64,000 bases of DNA from Prevotellaceae bacterium (GCA_031271815.1 JAISVA010000033.1:57234-121233), one strand, 5' to 3'. Positions 42,561-52,561 are shown, numbered from the stretch's first letter. Numbers and translations: made by a program. Notes: generated by a model not told the origin, from the letters alone.

Positions 42561-44870
42561 ATGAGATTCGATAAACGCTTTATTTTTGCTTTTATTTTGA
42601 CGGCACTGTTTCTGTCGTCCTGTTCTTCGACTAAATTTGTTCCGGAAGGCAAATATTTGTTGAATAAGGTGGAAATTAAGTCGGACGAAAAAACTCAAAG
42701 TGAAAAGGAACTGTCCCATTTTCTGCGCCAGGAACCTAATTTTAAGGTTTTCGGATTATACCGGCTATACCTCTCTATCTACAATCTTTCGGGCAGGGAT
42801 TCGACCAAATGGCGCAACCGGACTCTCCGGGCAATGGGCGAACCGCCGGTTATATACGACCCTTTTCTGACCTACCGTTCTGAAAAAGAGTTGCAAAAAT
42901 ATATGCAGACAAAAGGTTATATCCATGCGGAAGTAACTTCGGATGTTGAATACAAGAAGAAAAAAGCAATCGTTGCCTATACGGTTACCGCCAATGAGCC
43001 ATACCGGGTTCGCCATGTCGGCTATAATTTCGCAGTGGATGCTGCGATCGACTCATTTATGCTGGAACGTGGATTGCGAAACAGCCTGCTGAAGGAAGGA
43101 ATGTTGTTTGATACGGATGTATTGGACGGCGAAAGGGAGCGGATCATTCGCCTGCTCAGGCGACAGGGGTATTTTCATTTCAGTAAGGAGTACCTTTCTT
43201 ATACGGCGGATAGTTCGTTGAATAGTAATCAGGTGGATATTACGCTGAACTTAAAGCCCTATGTGCGCGTTCTTCCAGACGGAACAGTGGAGGAAGGGAA
43301 GCACAAAAAGTATAAAATCAGGCAAATTAATATTTTTACGCTGAAAAACAGCCGGTCAACCGGAAATTTGTCGTCAGCAATTTTTGATACGGTTGTGCAT
43401 AAGCCCGGAATTTATGTCTTTTTTGAAAACAGGAAACCGCTGATACGGCCAAAATTGATTGAAGACGAATTGCGCATTCTTCCGGGACAGTTATACAACG
43501 AGCTTCAGGTGGAACGAACGTATGCGAGATTTAATTCGTTGGGTGTTATTCGTTCGACAAACATCCAGTTCAATGATGTGAAGAATGACTCGAATCTGTT
43601 GGACTGCTCCATTTCCCTTATGCCGGCTAAACTTCAATCGCTCTCGCTCGATTTGGAGGGAACAAATTCGTGGGGCGACCTCGGTTTTGCCACCAATCTG
43701 GGGTATCAGCACCGGAATATCTTTCGCGGTTCCGAACTGTTGAGCGTAAAACTCAGGTATGCACAGGAGGCTTATTCGGGAATTTCGGACATTTTGCAAA
43801 AAAACACCCGCGATATAGGCGGTGATGTCAGCCTGAATTTTCCGCGGTTTATGTTCCCGTTTCTTTCCAGGCCGTTTAAACAGCGGATTAACTCACAGAC
43901 GGAATTTAACTTCGGCTACAACTATCAAATTCGCCCGAACACGTTTGAACGTACTCTTTTAACGATGGGGATGAAATATATCTGGAATATGCGCCGTTAT
44001 TATCGTTATACCTTTGATATTGCGGATTTAAATTACGTGAAAATCACCACCGACCCTACGTTTGATTCATTATACAGTGCGCCCAAATATTCTGTTTTGA
44101 GGTACAGTTATTCCGATCATTTTATCTTGAATGCCCGGTTCACGTTGATGTATGATGAGCTGATAAATGCAGCAAGGTTAAATAAAACGTATTACCGTAT
44201 TGCTGTCGAAACCGCCGGTAATCTGCTTTACGGAATCAGTTATTTGTCAGGCCGAAACAAAAATAATGACGGTTTTTACGAGATTGGTAATATTCCGTTT
44301 TCGCAGTATGTGAAGGGAGAACTGGCTTATTCATACAACAAATATATTGACAGGAAAAACCGAATTGTATATCACGGCACGCTGGGTGTGGTCTTTCCTT
44401 ACGGAAATGCCCAGATTGTTCCTTTCGAGAAACGGTTTTTCGGCGGAGGAGCCAACGGTGTGCGCGGCTGGGAAGTCAGGACACTGGGTCCGGGTAGCTT
44501 TGCCTCCGAAAATCTAAACGATTTTGTACAGCAAGCCGGTGATATTAAGTTAAACGCAAGCATCGAATACCGTTCCAAACTCTTTTGGAAAATGGAACTG
44601 GCGGCATTCCTGGACGGCGGAAATATTTGGACGATAAGAAATTACGAATCCCAGCCCGGCGGATATTTTAAAATAAATGAATTTTACAAGCAAATCGCAC
44701 TGTCTTACGGATTGGGACTGCGGTTCGACTTTACCTATTTCCTCATTCGCTTTGATGCCGGCGTAAAAGCATATAATCCGGCTAACGCTGGCTCGGAACG
44801 CTGGCGTTTCAACGGATTTAACTGGTCGGACGATACGGCGTTCCATTTTGCGATCGGGTATCCGTTTTAG
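42561..44870 (+). CDS. tamL: BamA/TamA-superfamily outer-membrane lipoprotein (TamL)
   Basis: A 769-residue Omp85-superfamily protein made as a lipoprotein (signal with lipobox LSSCSS, Cys21). POTRA-like repeats occupy about residues 25-340 (LLNKVEIKSDEKTQSEKELS near the start), and a 16-strand barrel follows, ending AFHFAIGYPF with the typical C-terminal aromatic. The barrel has the conserved loop-6 motif in the form GGANGVRGWEVR. Such lipidated TamA-like proteins (TamL) are Bacteroidetes-specific and pair with TamB. No tamB is adjacent here; tRNA-Arg follows. It probably helps assemble or move outer-membrane components. BamA itself lacks a lipobox. Confidence 0.88.
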   Translation: MRFDKRFIFAFILTALFLSSCSSTKFVPEGKYLLNKVEIKSDEKTQSEKELSHFLRQEPNFKVFGLYRLYLSIYNLSGRDSTKWRNRTLRAMGEPPVIYDPFLTYRSEKELQKYMQTKGYIHAEVTSDVEYKKKKAIVAYTVTANEPYRVRHVGYNFAVDAAIDSFMLERGLRNSLLKEGMLFDTDVLDGERERIIRLLRRQGYFHFSKEYLSYTADSSLNSNQVDITLNLKPYVRVLPDGTVEEGKHKKYKIRQINIFTLKNSRSTGNLSSAIFDTVVHKPGIYVFFENRKPLIRPKLIEDELRILPGQLYNELQVERTYARFNSLGVIRSTNIQFNDVKNDSNLLDCSISLMPAKLQSLSLDLEGTNSWGDLGFATNLGYQHRNIFRGSELLSVKLRYAQEAYSGISDILQKNTRDIGGDVSLNFPRFMFPFLSRPFKQRINSQTEFNFGYNYQIRPNTFERTLLTMGMKYIWNMRRYYRYTFDIADLNYVKITTDPTFDSLYSAPKYSVLRYSYSDHFILNARFTLMYDELINAARLNKTYYRIAVETAGNLLYGISYLSGRNKNNDGFYEIGNIPFSQYVKGELAYSYNKYIDRKNRIVYHGTLGVVFPYGNAQIVPFEKRFFGGGANGVRGWEVRTLGPGSFASENLNDFVQQAGDIKLNASIEYRSKLFWKMELAAFLDGGNIWTIRNYESQPGGYFKINEFYKQIALSYGLGLRFDFTYFLIRFDAGVKAYNPANAGSERWRFNGFNWSDDTAFHFAIGYPF

Positions 44871-44959
44871 GGACGAAAGTATGAAAGAAAGATAGAATTT
44901 GTGTCATTGTATCCTTTGAAAATTATTTTAATCCTGCACGCACATTTCTCAGCATATTT

Positions 44960-44991
44960 TTTGCAATAATCCTAAAATATTTTTACCTTTG
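44960..44991 (+). promoter_or_regulatory. Promoter of tRNA-Arg
   Basis: TTTG (44960-44963), 20 bases, TAccTTTG (44984-44991), 17 bases before the tRNA. Confidence 0.65.
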
Positions 44992-45008
44992 CGCTCTCAA
45001 ATAAGGAT

Positions 45009-45082
45009 GGTCGGGTAGCTCAGTTGGATAGAGCAACAGCCTTCTAAGCTGTGGGTCATGGGTTCGAATCCCATCCTGATCA
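45009..45082 (+). tRNA. tRNA-Arg (anticodon TCT)
   Basis: A complete 74-base cloverleaf: acceptor GGTCGGG/CCTGATC with two G-U pairs, D arm GCTC...GAGC, anticodon stem ACAGC/GCTGT around CTTCTAA (anticodon TCT, reading AGA and AGG), T arm ATGGG-TTCGAAT-CCCAT and discriminator A45082. The 3' CCA is not encoded. It stands alone with its own promoter. Confidence 0.97.
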
Positions 45083-45212
45083 CGCATTGAAAATCAATAA
45101 AATACTGTTATACAAAGTGTATGGCAGTATTTTCTGTTCATAGGGGTTTTCCTGTATATCTAAATTATTTCGCTGTATTAGCTTATTTACACAAATAGAG
45201 CATAAATTTTAG

Positions 45213-45347
45213 AGGCTATAGTTTAAAATAGAGTTGCAATCTACACATATTTACGAAAACCCTCACATGTAGCCCTCCGGGCTGTCTGGATACGAAGAGT
45301 ATCAAGGAAATTCATAAAGATTACAACGCTATTTTAAACTACAGCTC
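45213..45347. repeat. MITE-like palindrome family E
   Basis: Inverted termini of about 28 bases (GGCTATAGTTTAAAATAGAG against the complement of CTATTTTAAACTACAGC) and an inner TAGCCCTCCGGGCTGTC hairpin. Matches 26871-26962. The rest of the 45083-45507 gap shows nothing recognisable. Confidence 0.8.
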
Positions 45348-45507
45348 AAAAATAAATAAAGAATTAATATTTTGCCGATTACGTTTTTTTGCTGTATGAA
45401 TGTTCTGATTTTTTAACCTCTCGAAATTGGGGGGCGGGGGAAAACCGGGCGGAAGAGACGAAAAATGAAATCCTTTCCGCGCTAAACGCGCGGGGCTGAC
45501 GCATCAG

Positions 45508-45819
45508 TTATAATACCGCTGCCACTCTGCTTATTTTTGCAAGCCTGTTAATTAAAGACTTATCCTGCCGTGCAATTTGCATATTGTATTTTAATTGCAT
45601 CCGCATAAGCAAATCGGCACTTATTCCTGTTGCAGCTTCAAACATCATTGCCGTATTGGGTGTAAGTGGTCGTCTTTGATTCAAAATATCGTTTAATGCG
45701 GTGTACGGAACACCCATCTGCTTTGCCAGATAACTTTGAGAAAGTTTACGGTATTCAATTTCTTCTTTCAGTAATTCGCCCGGATGAGTTGGGCAAAATC
45801 CATATCCTAAATTACCCAT
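45508..45819 (-). CDS. higA: HigA-family antitoxin (second TA pair)
   Basis: A 103-residue Xre-type DNA-binding antitoxin of the HigA/VapI kind. The typical N-terminus GFCPTHPGELLKEEIEYRKL is followed by the helix-turn-helix LSQSYLAKQMGVPYTALNDI, then the conserved RPLTPNTAMMFEAATGIS. It would bind HigB and repress the operon. It lies 7 bases after the toxin gene. It is unrelated in architecture to the antitoxin at 12194, which has a longer N-terminal helical part. Confidence 0.92.
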   Translation of the reverse strand: MGNLGYGFCPTHPGELLKEEIEYRKLSQSYLAKQMGVPYTALNDILNQRRPLTPNTAMMFEAATGISADLLMRMQLKYNMQIARQDKSLINRLAKISRVAAVL

Positions 45820-45826
45820 AACTGTG

Positions 45827-46144
45827 TTATTTATAATGATGCGATAATTCTAAAATATTACATATTGTTACGATCGTTTCCGATTCGATATTGCCGGTTG
45901 TGAACTCAATACGGTATTGATCGTTTACGCGTATGGAAGAAATACCCGCCTTGTCGCCTTTTAATGCCTCATAACGAAATGAATTGATTTGGAACAGGTC
46001 TTCGATGCCGGCAGCATTTTCGAGTGTTTCGATGCGTAACTTGTACAGCTTTATTATTTCCGGCTGAAAACGGTGTTTTTTATCCGTTGTCTTTCCTTTA
46101 TAATATAAGTCGGATAAGTATTCTTTTTCAAAAACGACTTCCAT
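45827..46144 (-). CDS. higB: HigB/RelE-family toxin (second TA pair)
   Basis: A 105-residue RelE/ParE-superfamily toxin of the HigB type: MEVVFEKEYLSDLYYKGKTT at the start, FRYEALKGDKAGISSIRVND in the middle (the 'L.G...G.xSIRVN' block), QYRIEFTT and the C-terminal ELSHHYK. These proteins cleave mRNA on the ribosome. Toxin precedes antitoxin by 7 bases. A TGTATATACA palindrome 37 bases upstream may be the operator. The pair is flanked by repeats of families E and G and so may be a mobile or recently acquired cassette. Confidence 0.92.
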   Translation of the reverse strand: MEVVFEKEYLSDLYYKGKTTDKKHRFQPEIIKLYKLRIETLENAAGIEDLFQINSFRYEALKGDKAGISSIRVNDQYRIEFTTGNIESETIVTICNILELSHHYK

Positions 46145-46180
46145 ATCATTTGTTTTTCATTAACAGAGGCAGTATATTTT

Positions 46181-46190
46181 TGTATATACA
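46181..46190. promoter_or_regulatory. Possible HigA operator
   Basis: Perfect palindrome TGTATATACA flanked by T and A runs, 37 bases before the higB start, where autoregulation by HigA would be expected. Confidence 0.3.
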
Positions 46191-46239
46191 CAAAAAAAGT
46201 GTATTTTTTTCTTTTTATGCTACTTTTTATACATCTAAA

Positions 46240-46400
46240 AACTTCACTCCGTTCGGAATAGCATCCGTCGCGATGTTGCAGTTAAAAGCAAATTTTTAAT
46301 TTGGAAATTAAAACAACTTGTAAATTTGCCACATATCAAATGCAAAGCATTTGTTTTAAGACGACATCGCGACAGACGTTACGCCGGACGCTCGCACTGC
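46240..46400. repeat. MITE-like palindrome family G, copy 2
   Basis: Left arm CTCCGTTCGGAATAGCATCC and the complementary right arm (GACGTTACGCCGGACGC) enclose AT-rich sequence; continues to GCACTGCAATATTTGTA as in the copy at 28787. Confidence 0.75.
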
Positions 46401-46440
46401 AATATTTGTAGGCTATGACGGACTGAGGATAATTTTGATT

Positions 46441-49400
46441 CTATTTTACCTGCCTCGTTATAAAATGCAGCCTGTTCCGCACGTTCACCTCACTTACTCC
46501 GCCGTCAAAGTCCAAAAAGAGAATGTTCATATCCGGATAAGTATCTTTTACCTTTTTTTCTATACCTTTGGAAACGACGTGGTTGGCGATGCATCCGAAA
46601 GGTTGGATGCTGATGGCTGCGAAGATGTTTCGTTCGGCAAAAGAAGCTAACTCGGCAGGAATAAGCCAGCCTTCGCCGAATTGTGCCGCAAGATTGATGA
46701 TTTTTTCCGCCTTTTTAGCCTCCAAATGGATATTGCCGTTTGGTTCGTAATAGCGGAAAGCAGATGCCGCCTTGTCTATTTTTTTCTCTATGTTGTTCAT
46801 CCACGTTTCACCCAACAGGGTCAATAACTTTCCTTTCAACGGTCTTTTATGCTCTAAAAAGTGTTTTTCGTTGAATTTCGCGTTAGGGAAATATTGCGTA
46901 AAAAATTCGCTGAGAGCCGGGATGACCGGCTCAATGCCTTGCTCGACCAGCCAATCGACCACATATTGATGTCCGAATGAGTTGTATTTTAGAAAAATTT
47001 CGCCGACAATTCCGATGCGTGGAACTTCCATTTCCAGTGCAGCCTTGTTAAACGCGCCGGCAGCTTCTTTCAGCAAGCGGCACAATCCCCAGGCATCTTT
47101 TTTTTCGATATAAATAACGCCTTTTTGAAGGTATTCCTCTTTTAATTTCCGTGCAATGCCTTTTTCTTTCTCGCGAACAGCGGTTGCGTAGTACATTTTG
47201 CTCAACGCATCAGCAAACAAAACGGCGTAAATCACGCTTCGCGCACCGTTTTTTACATCAAGGTTGAATCCCGACTGCTCGTTAATCGTGTTCATAATAG
47301 AAACCGAAACCACCGGAATATCGCCATAGCCTGCCGAAAGCAATGCTTTCTTTATTAGAGCGATATAGTTCGTTGCCCGGCATTGTCCTCCTGTTTGAGT
47401 AATGGCGAAGGCGATATTGTTCAAATCATATTTGCCCGATTGCAGGGCGCGAATACAATCCCCGATAACCAGCGTTGCCGGATAACAGATTTCATTATTG
47501 GCATACTTCAGTCCCAAAGCTGCCGATTGCGCATCGCTTGGAGGCATATTCTCCATATGGTAGCCCATCAGCTTGAAAGCAGGCGGAATAAACGGCGAGT
47601 GAAAATCGGAAAAATAGGGAACCAAAATGGTTTTATTTTTATCTTTTATCAAAAATTCGGGCGTAGTTTCAAATGCTTCATGCGGCTTCTCAATTTCGTT
47701 TTTGAATTTCAACGATTCGATCAGCGAGCGTATCCGCAATTTCAGCGAGCCGGCATTATTCACATCATCCACTTTCAGCAGTGTCAGGTTTTTTCCCTTT
47801 CGTTTCAATATATCACTGATCTCGTCGATAATAAAAGCGTCCGGTCCGCAGCCGAAAGAGGTAATTTGTACAAAATGAACATCCTGATCGGTATTTGCCA
47901 CCCATTGAGCCGCTTTCATTATGCGGTTCATATATGACCATTGCGGGATAACGTGCGATTCGGAAAGCTCGTTTTTATCTTCGCGAAGCAGATCCTCCGT
48001 AATCACATCCACGCCGAAAGAGGTAATTATTTCCGAAATTTTATGCTGGATAAGCGGGTCGTTATGATACGGTCGTCCGGCCAAAAGAATGACAAAGCGT
48101 TTCTCATCCCCGGCGCGGCTGAGCGTTTGCACCGCCCGGTTGCGAACCGTCCCGGCAAATGTCTTTTTTGCCTCCAACGCATGTTGAAATGCTTTTTCAA
48201 AACCGGCAACAGAGAATTTTTCCTTGAGTATATTTTCTAAATATGCCCGGCATGCCTTTTTCAGTAAAGCTGTATCGCTGAAATTGATAACGGGCGAATC
48301 GAATGGTATCCCGAAGCTTTTTTCGGGATTAACCGCACTTCGGATTACATCCGAATAGCCCGAAACAACGGGACAGTTATAGCTGTTATTGGCTTCCGGT
48401 TCTTTCTCTTCGTAAATGACGTAAGGGAAAAAGATCCGGTCCACGCGCTTTTCCGCCAAGTCAAGAATATGTCCGTGAGTAAGTTTTGCCGGAAAACAGA
48501 TATTGTCCGCCATCACCGTATGCAGTCCTTTTTCGTACATCTTGAAAGTGGAGCGCGACGAAGATTTTACCTCGATATTATTCAGCGTAAACAGCGTGTA
48601 CCAAAACGGAAAATTCTCAAACATATTCAGCACGCGTGGAATGCCAATGGTCGTATAAGCCTTTTCAACAGGACGTTTCAGGCTTTTTTTGAAGGCAAGT
48701 TCGTTGCGGAACAGGCTTAAATTGAACCCAAGGCGCAATTTTTGCCCTTTGTTGGTATAAACCTTCTCGCATTTATTGCCCGAATAATATATTTTTCCGT
48801 TTGAAAACGTATTTTTCAGTATCCGGCAATTATTCTCGCAGCCCACGCAACGGAAAGGATCGGATATATAATCTTTACTGTCAAGTAATTCGGAGAGAGA
48901 AATGCAACTTTCCCTGCCGGAGGTTTTCTTTTTGGCGTACAATGCGGCGCCGTAAGCGCCCATTAGTTCGGGAAAGTTAGATACCGTCACGTTTTTCCCG
49001 GAAGAAAGTTCAAAAGCGCGCACAATGGCTTTGTTGCGCATCGTTCCGCCCTGTAACACGATGTGATCGCCCAGTTCGCCGGCGCTTTTCAGTTTCAATA
49101 CTTTATAGAGGCAATTTTTCACGACCGAGTAGGCAAGCCCGGCAGAAATATCGCCCAGCGCAGCCCCTTCGCGCAGGCTTTGCTTCACCTTTGAGTTCAT
49201 AAACACCGTGCAGCGCGTGCCCAAGTCGCACGGATTTTGACTGAGACATGCCTTTTGTACGAAATCCTCAATCGGACAATTTAGCGTTTGTGCAAAATTA
49301 TCAATGAATGAACCGCATCCCGATGAACAGGCTTCGTTGATTTCCAATCGGTTAATCGCACCTTTTTCCACAAAAATAGCCTTCATATCCTGTCCGCCGA

Positions 49401-50685
49401 TGTCGAGGATAAACGAGACTTTCGGATTCAGCTTGCAGGCAGCCAAATAGTGCGCGATGGTTTCTACCATTCCGACATCCAAATTGAATGCCGTCTTTAT
49501 CAAGTCTTCGCCGTAACCGGTGGAGCAGCTTCCGCAGACTTGCAAATTTTTCCCCGTTTCCTTCGCTTTTTGGTATAAAACGGAAAGTCCTTCCTTGACG
49601 GTTTCGAGCGATTTCCCGCCGTTTTTTTTGTAAAAAGTGAAAAAAATGCGTTCCAGGCTGTCCATAGCAACCACTTTCGTAGTGGTCGATCCGGAATCAA
49701 TGCCGATGTAGCAGCGCTCGTCCGTTAATGCTTCGATTTCAACTTTTTCAATCCTGGTTTTTCCCTTCTCGTATTCCCAATTTTCTTTTTCCGGTTTGTT
49801 GCGGAAAAGTGGCGTCAGTCCTGATTTCGGAATTTCTATCGCTTCGTTTTTTTGTTGAAAGAGTTGTATGTATTCGCTGATCGTTTTTGCCTGCTGAGTT
49901 TGGGTTTCGGAGAGTGAGGCTCCCCATGCCGGGACGACGGAAGCATAACCGGAAAGAATAACATCATCATCGTCAAGTCCAAGTTTTTCTTTGAAAACGT
50001 TGCGCAGCGCCGGAATGAAAGCAAACGGTCCGCCGCAAAGAAAAACCTTCGGAGAAATATCGCACCCTCTTGAAAGCGAGGAAATTACTTGTGTAGCTAC
50101 TGCCTGAAAAATAGATGCGGCAATGTCTTCGCGTTTTACGTTCAGGCTGATAAGGTTTTGAATATCGGTTTTGGAAAAAACACCGCATCGCGAGGCAATC
50201 GGGTAGGAGGAATCGGAGTGTAGAGCCATATCGCTCAGATCACTGACCGAAACGCCCAGAATGTTTGCCATCTGGTCGATAAACGAACCTGTTCCGCCGG
50301 CGCAATTTCCGTTCATACGAATATCCGCCTGCATTTTATGGTTGAAGAAAATCATTTTGCTATCCTCTCCACCAATGTCAATCAATGTCCTGGTTTCCGG
50401 AAACTGCTTTTGAACGACCAGCGTTGCTGCCACTACTTCCTGAATAAAAGGCAGCCCGAACCGCTCGGAAATACCCATGCCGGCAGAACCGGTCGTTTGA
50501 ATGCAGGCGTGCACATTACCCAACGCATTTTCCGCTTTCCGGAGCGACTCGGTTAATGCTTGCGTGATGTTGGCGTGATGCCGGTTATAATCCGTAAAGA
50601 TAATGTTGCCCTCAGCATTTGTTACTGCTAATTTCAACGTGGTAGAACCGGCATCTAATCCAATGCTGTAGATGTCTTTGCTCAT
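46441..50685 (-). CDS. Giant BcrAD/BadFG-type ATPase fused to a dehydratase-like domain
   Basis: A 1414-residue protein related to activators of 2-hydroxyacyl-CoA dehydratases. Two ASKHA ATPase domains come first: GLDAGSTTLKLAV (about residue 9) with NCAGGTGSFID and RCGVFSKTD, then GIDSGSTTTKVVAMD (about 330) with NEACSSGCGSFID and RCTVFMNSK. In the known activator such Cys pairs hold a [4Fe-4S] cluster at the dimer interface. A Cys-rich segment (CVGCENNCRILKN, GNKCEK) opens a DUF2229-like region, and the last third resembles the HgdB/D dehydratase subunit family (FGCGPDAFIIDEI, GGQCRATNYIALI). I start at ATG 50685, giving MSKDIYSIGLDAGS. Such fusions occur in many anaerobes but their substrate is unknown. 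No acyl-CoA gene is nearby. Confidence 0.85.
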   Translation of the reverse strand: MSKDIYSIGLDAGSTTLKLAVTNAEGNIIFTDYNRHHANITQALTESLRKAENALGNVHACIQTTGSAGMGISERFGLPFIQEVVAATLVVQKQFPETRTLIDIGGEDSKMIFFNHKMQADIRMNGNCAGGTGSFIDQMANILGVSVSDLSDMALHSDSSYPIASRCGVFSKTDIQNLISLNVKREDIAASIFQAVATQVISSLSRGCDISPKVFLCGGPFAFIPALRNVFKEKLGLDDDDVILSGYASVVPAWGASLSETQTQQAKTISEYIQLFQQKNEAIEIPKSGLTPLFRNKPEKENWEYEKGKTRIEKVEIEALTDERCYIGIDSGSTTTKVVAMDSLERIFFTFYKKNGGKSLETVKEGLSVLYQKAKETGKNLQVCGSCSTGYGEDLIKTAFNLDVGMVETIAHYLAACKLNPKVSFILDIGGQDMKAIFVEKGAINRLEINEACSSGCGSFIDNFAQTLNCPIEDFVQKACLSQNPCDLGTRCTVFMNSKVKQSLREGAALGDISAGLAYSVVKNCLYKVLKLKSAGELGDHIVLQGGTMRNKAIVRAFELSSGKNVTVSNFPELMGAYGAALYAKKKTSGRESCISLSELLDSKDYISDPFRCVGCENNCRILKNTFSNGKIYYSGNKCEKVYTNKGQKLRLGFNLSLFRNELAFKKSLKRPVEKAYTTIGIPRVLNMFENFPFWYTLFTLNNIEVKSSSRSTFKMYEKGLHTVMADNICFPAKLTHGHILDLAEKRVDRIFFPYVIYEEKEPEANNSYNCPVVSGYSDVIRSAVNPEKSFGIPFDSPVINFSDTALLKKACRAYLENILKEKFSVAGFEKAFQHALEAKKTFAGTVRNRAVQTLSRAGDEKRFVILLAGRPYHNDPLIQHKISEIITSFGVDVITEDLLREDKNELSESHVIPQWSYMNRIMKAAQWVANTDQDVHFVQITSFGCGPDAFIIDEISDILKRKGKNLTLLKVDDVNNAGSLKLRIRSLIESLKFKNEIEKPHEAFETTPEFLIKDKNKTILVPYFSDFHSPFIPPAFKLMGYHMENMPPSDAQSAALGLKYANNEICYPATLVIGDCIRALQSGKYDLNNIAFAITQTGGQCRATNYIALIKKALLSAGYGDIPVVSVSIMNTINEQSGFNLDVKNGARSVIYAVLFADALSKMYYATAVREKEKGIARKLKEEYLQKGVIYIEKKDAWGLCRLLKEAAGAFNKAALEMEVPRIGIVGEIFLKYNSFGHQYVVDWLVEQGIEPVIPALSEFFTQYFPNAKFNEKHFLEHKRPLKGKLLTLLGETWMNNIEKKIDKAASAFRYYEPNGNIHLEAKKAEKIINLAAQFGEGWLIPAELASFAERNIFAAISIQPFGCIANHVVSKGIEKKVKDTYPDMNILFLDFDGGVSEVNVRNRLHFITRQVK

Positions 50686-50732
50686 GTATAGCGTTTTCTG
50701 AGATTTTAAAATTTTATGCAAATATAGTCTAA

Positions 50733-50984
50733 ATTCGTGTTAAACCGCAGTTCAAGACGTATCTTTATTTCCAGAACGGTTCGTTTTGCCGGCAGGCGGG
50801 AAATCCCATGGCTATGATATGTATGATCGGAAACTCAGTCAATAGCGATTTCAATTTTTGTGTAAAAGTTATTGTCCGGCGAAACGGCAAGAAGTTTGAT
50901 GATGAAATGCTCTTCGTTTCAATAACGGAATTAAATCTTTCGGAAGAGTGCAATTTTTGTTGCGGCTTACAACATAGCTCTTAA
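50733..50984 (+). other. Open frame without a clear start
   Basis: The plus strand is open for 83 codons, ending LNLSEECNFCCGLQHSS; its first ATG is at 50808 (58 codons). It contains KVIVRRNGKKFDDEMLFVSI, which looks protein-like, but there is no promoter, no start at the 5' end and no known family. It may be a gene remnant. The rest of the 50686-51094 gap holds only the ald promoter. Confidence 0.2.
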
Positions 50985-51026
50985 ATATTTATCCCGATTA
51001 TTATTTAATTTTTCCACATAAAAAGC

Positions 51027-51034
51027 TACTTTTG
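51027..51034 (+). promoter_or_regulatory. -7 element of ald
   Basis: TActTTTG 60 bases before the ald start. Confidence 0.45.
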
Positions 51035-51094
51035 TTGTTTCTTTTTTCAAAGACATAGATTGCAGCAATAAATTACATAATTATATATAGTTAT

Positions 51095-52201
51095 ATGAAA
51101 ATAGGCATCCTCAAAGAGATTAAACCACAGGAAAATAGGGTTTCGATGACGCCGGCAGGAGTTGAAACAGCGATTTCACGCGGACACGAAATAATGGTAG
51201 AGCGAAATGCGGGTTCGGGCAGCGGATTTCCGGATCAGGAATATATCGCTGCCGGAGCGGTGATGGTCGAGTCTTCGGAAGAGATATATTCGGCCTGCGA
51301 GATGGTGATGCACGTAAAAGAGCCCCTTCCAAGCGAATACAACTTGCTGCGCAAAGGTCAAATCATATTTACCTATCTGCATTTGGCTGCCGATCTTCCT
51401 CAGATTAAGGCGTTGATGAAAAGCGGCTGTACAGCCATAGCTTATGAAACCGTGGAAACAGCCGACGGTAAATTACCGCTGCTTCAGCCAATGAGCGAAG
51501 TTGCCGGCAGAATGTCAATTCAGGAAGCTGCCCGTTTACTGGAAAAAACAGAAGGCGGTTCAGGCATATTAATGGGCGGAGTTACAGGCGTAGCGCCGGC
51601 AAGAGTAGTCGTGATAGGCGGCGGAATCGTAGGCGTCAATGCCGCGAAAATGGCTTGCGGCTTGGGCGCGGATGTAACGATTCTTGATACCAACATCGAA
51701 CGGTTGCGCTACCTGGGCGAGATTATGCCGGCAAACTGCAAAATGATTATGTCCAATCCTGTGATTTTGCGTGAGCAGGTTAAAAATGCCGATGTGGTGA
51801 TCGGCGCCGTTTTGGTTGCCGGAGCCAAAGCGCCGGGATTAGTTACACGCGATATGGTTTCTTCAATGCGCAAAGGTTCGGTAATGGTAGATGTGGCGAT
51901 AGATCAGGGCGGTTGCTTTGAGACATCCAAGCCGACAACCCACGCCGATCCCGTTTTTTTTATTGATGGAGTGGCGCATTATTGCGTTGGAAATATGCCC
52001 GGCGCCGTTCCGCGTACTTCCACGATGGCGCTCACTAATGCAACATTACCATACGTGCTGAAAATTGCGGACAAAGGCTGGAAAACAGCAATGAAAGAAG
52101 ACCCCGGATTTTTAAAAGGCTTGAATGTTTACGATGGAAAGCTGGTTTCTCGTCCCGTAGCAGAAGCGTTTGAACTTTCTTATGAAACGGTGAATTTATA
52201 G
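51095..52201 (+). CDS. ald: Alanine dehydrogenase
   Basis: Ald catalyses NAD-dependent oxidative deamination of L-alanine to pyruvate and ammonia, or the reverse. The 368-residue protein begins MKIGILKEIKPQENRVSMTP, the AlaDh/PNT N-terminal signature. It has the catalytic region HLAADLPQ, the NAD-binding Rossmann motif VVIGGGIVGVNAAKMACGLG (near residue 170), and MVDVAIDQGGCFETSKPTTH in the C-terminal half. Length and motifs are those of alanine dehydrogenase rather than the larger transhydrogenase alpha subunit. It lies upstream of the trp promoter region and is separated from it by more than 450 bases. Confidence 0.96.
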   Translation: MKIGILKEIKPQENRVSMTPAGVETAISRGHEIMVERNAGSGSGFPDQEYIAAGAVMVESSEEIYSACEMVMHVKEPLPSEYNLLRKGQIIFTYLHLAADLPQIKALMKSGCTAIAYETVETADGKLPLLQPMSEVAGRMSIQEAARLLEKTEGGSGILMGGVTGVAPARVVVIGGGIVGVNAAKMACGLGADVTILDTNIERLRYLGEIMPANCKMIMSNPVILREQVKNADVVIGAVLVAGAKAPGLVTRDMVSSMRKGSVMVDVAIDQGGCFETSKPTTHADPVFFIDGVAHYCVGNMPGAVPRTSTMALTNATLPYVLKIADKGWKTAMKEDPGFLKGLNVYDGKLVSRPVAEAFELSYETVNL

Positions 52202-52561
52202 AATGTATCGAATGCTTATCAACTGTTTCATTCGATATCCCGTCAGGAATTCAAGCTCGGTAGAAAATGGCATTCTCTTCTGCCCCAGGCATTCCGTTAT
52301 CGGTAATCGGCTGGACACGCAGGTACTATTTTGAGGCGAAAAAAAGTGCGTATCGGACAGGGAAGTGCGAAACCCCAAAGAATTTCAAAGTCATTTTTTG
52401 CTAATTTTTTGTTTGAATTTTGTACCGTCATAAAGATATGGACTTTATAATGCTTTTTACTGATACGCGAAAAAGAGCCAATTTGGATCTATAATGCAGA
52501 TAAACAATTAAATATTATCTTTAATTTAAGTTGCTATTTATATATCTCAAAATAATTTCTA

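Noticed and set aside
42561..44870. BamA
   Set aside because: The lipobox Cys and sequence outline fit the TamL lipoprotein; BamA is not lipidated.
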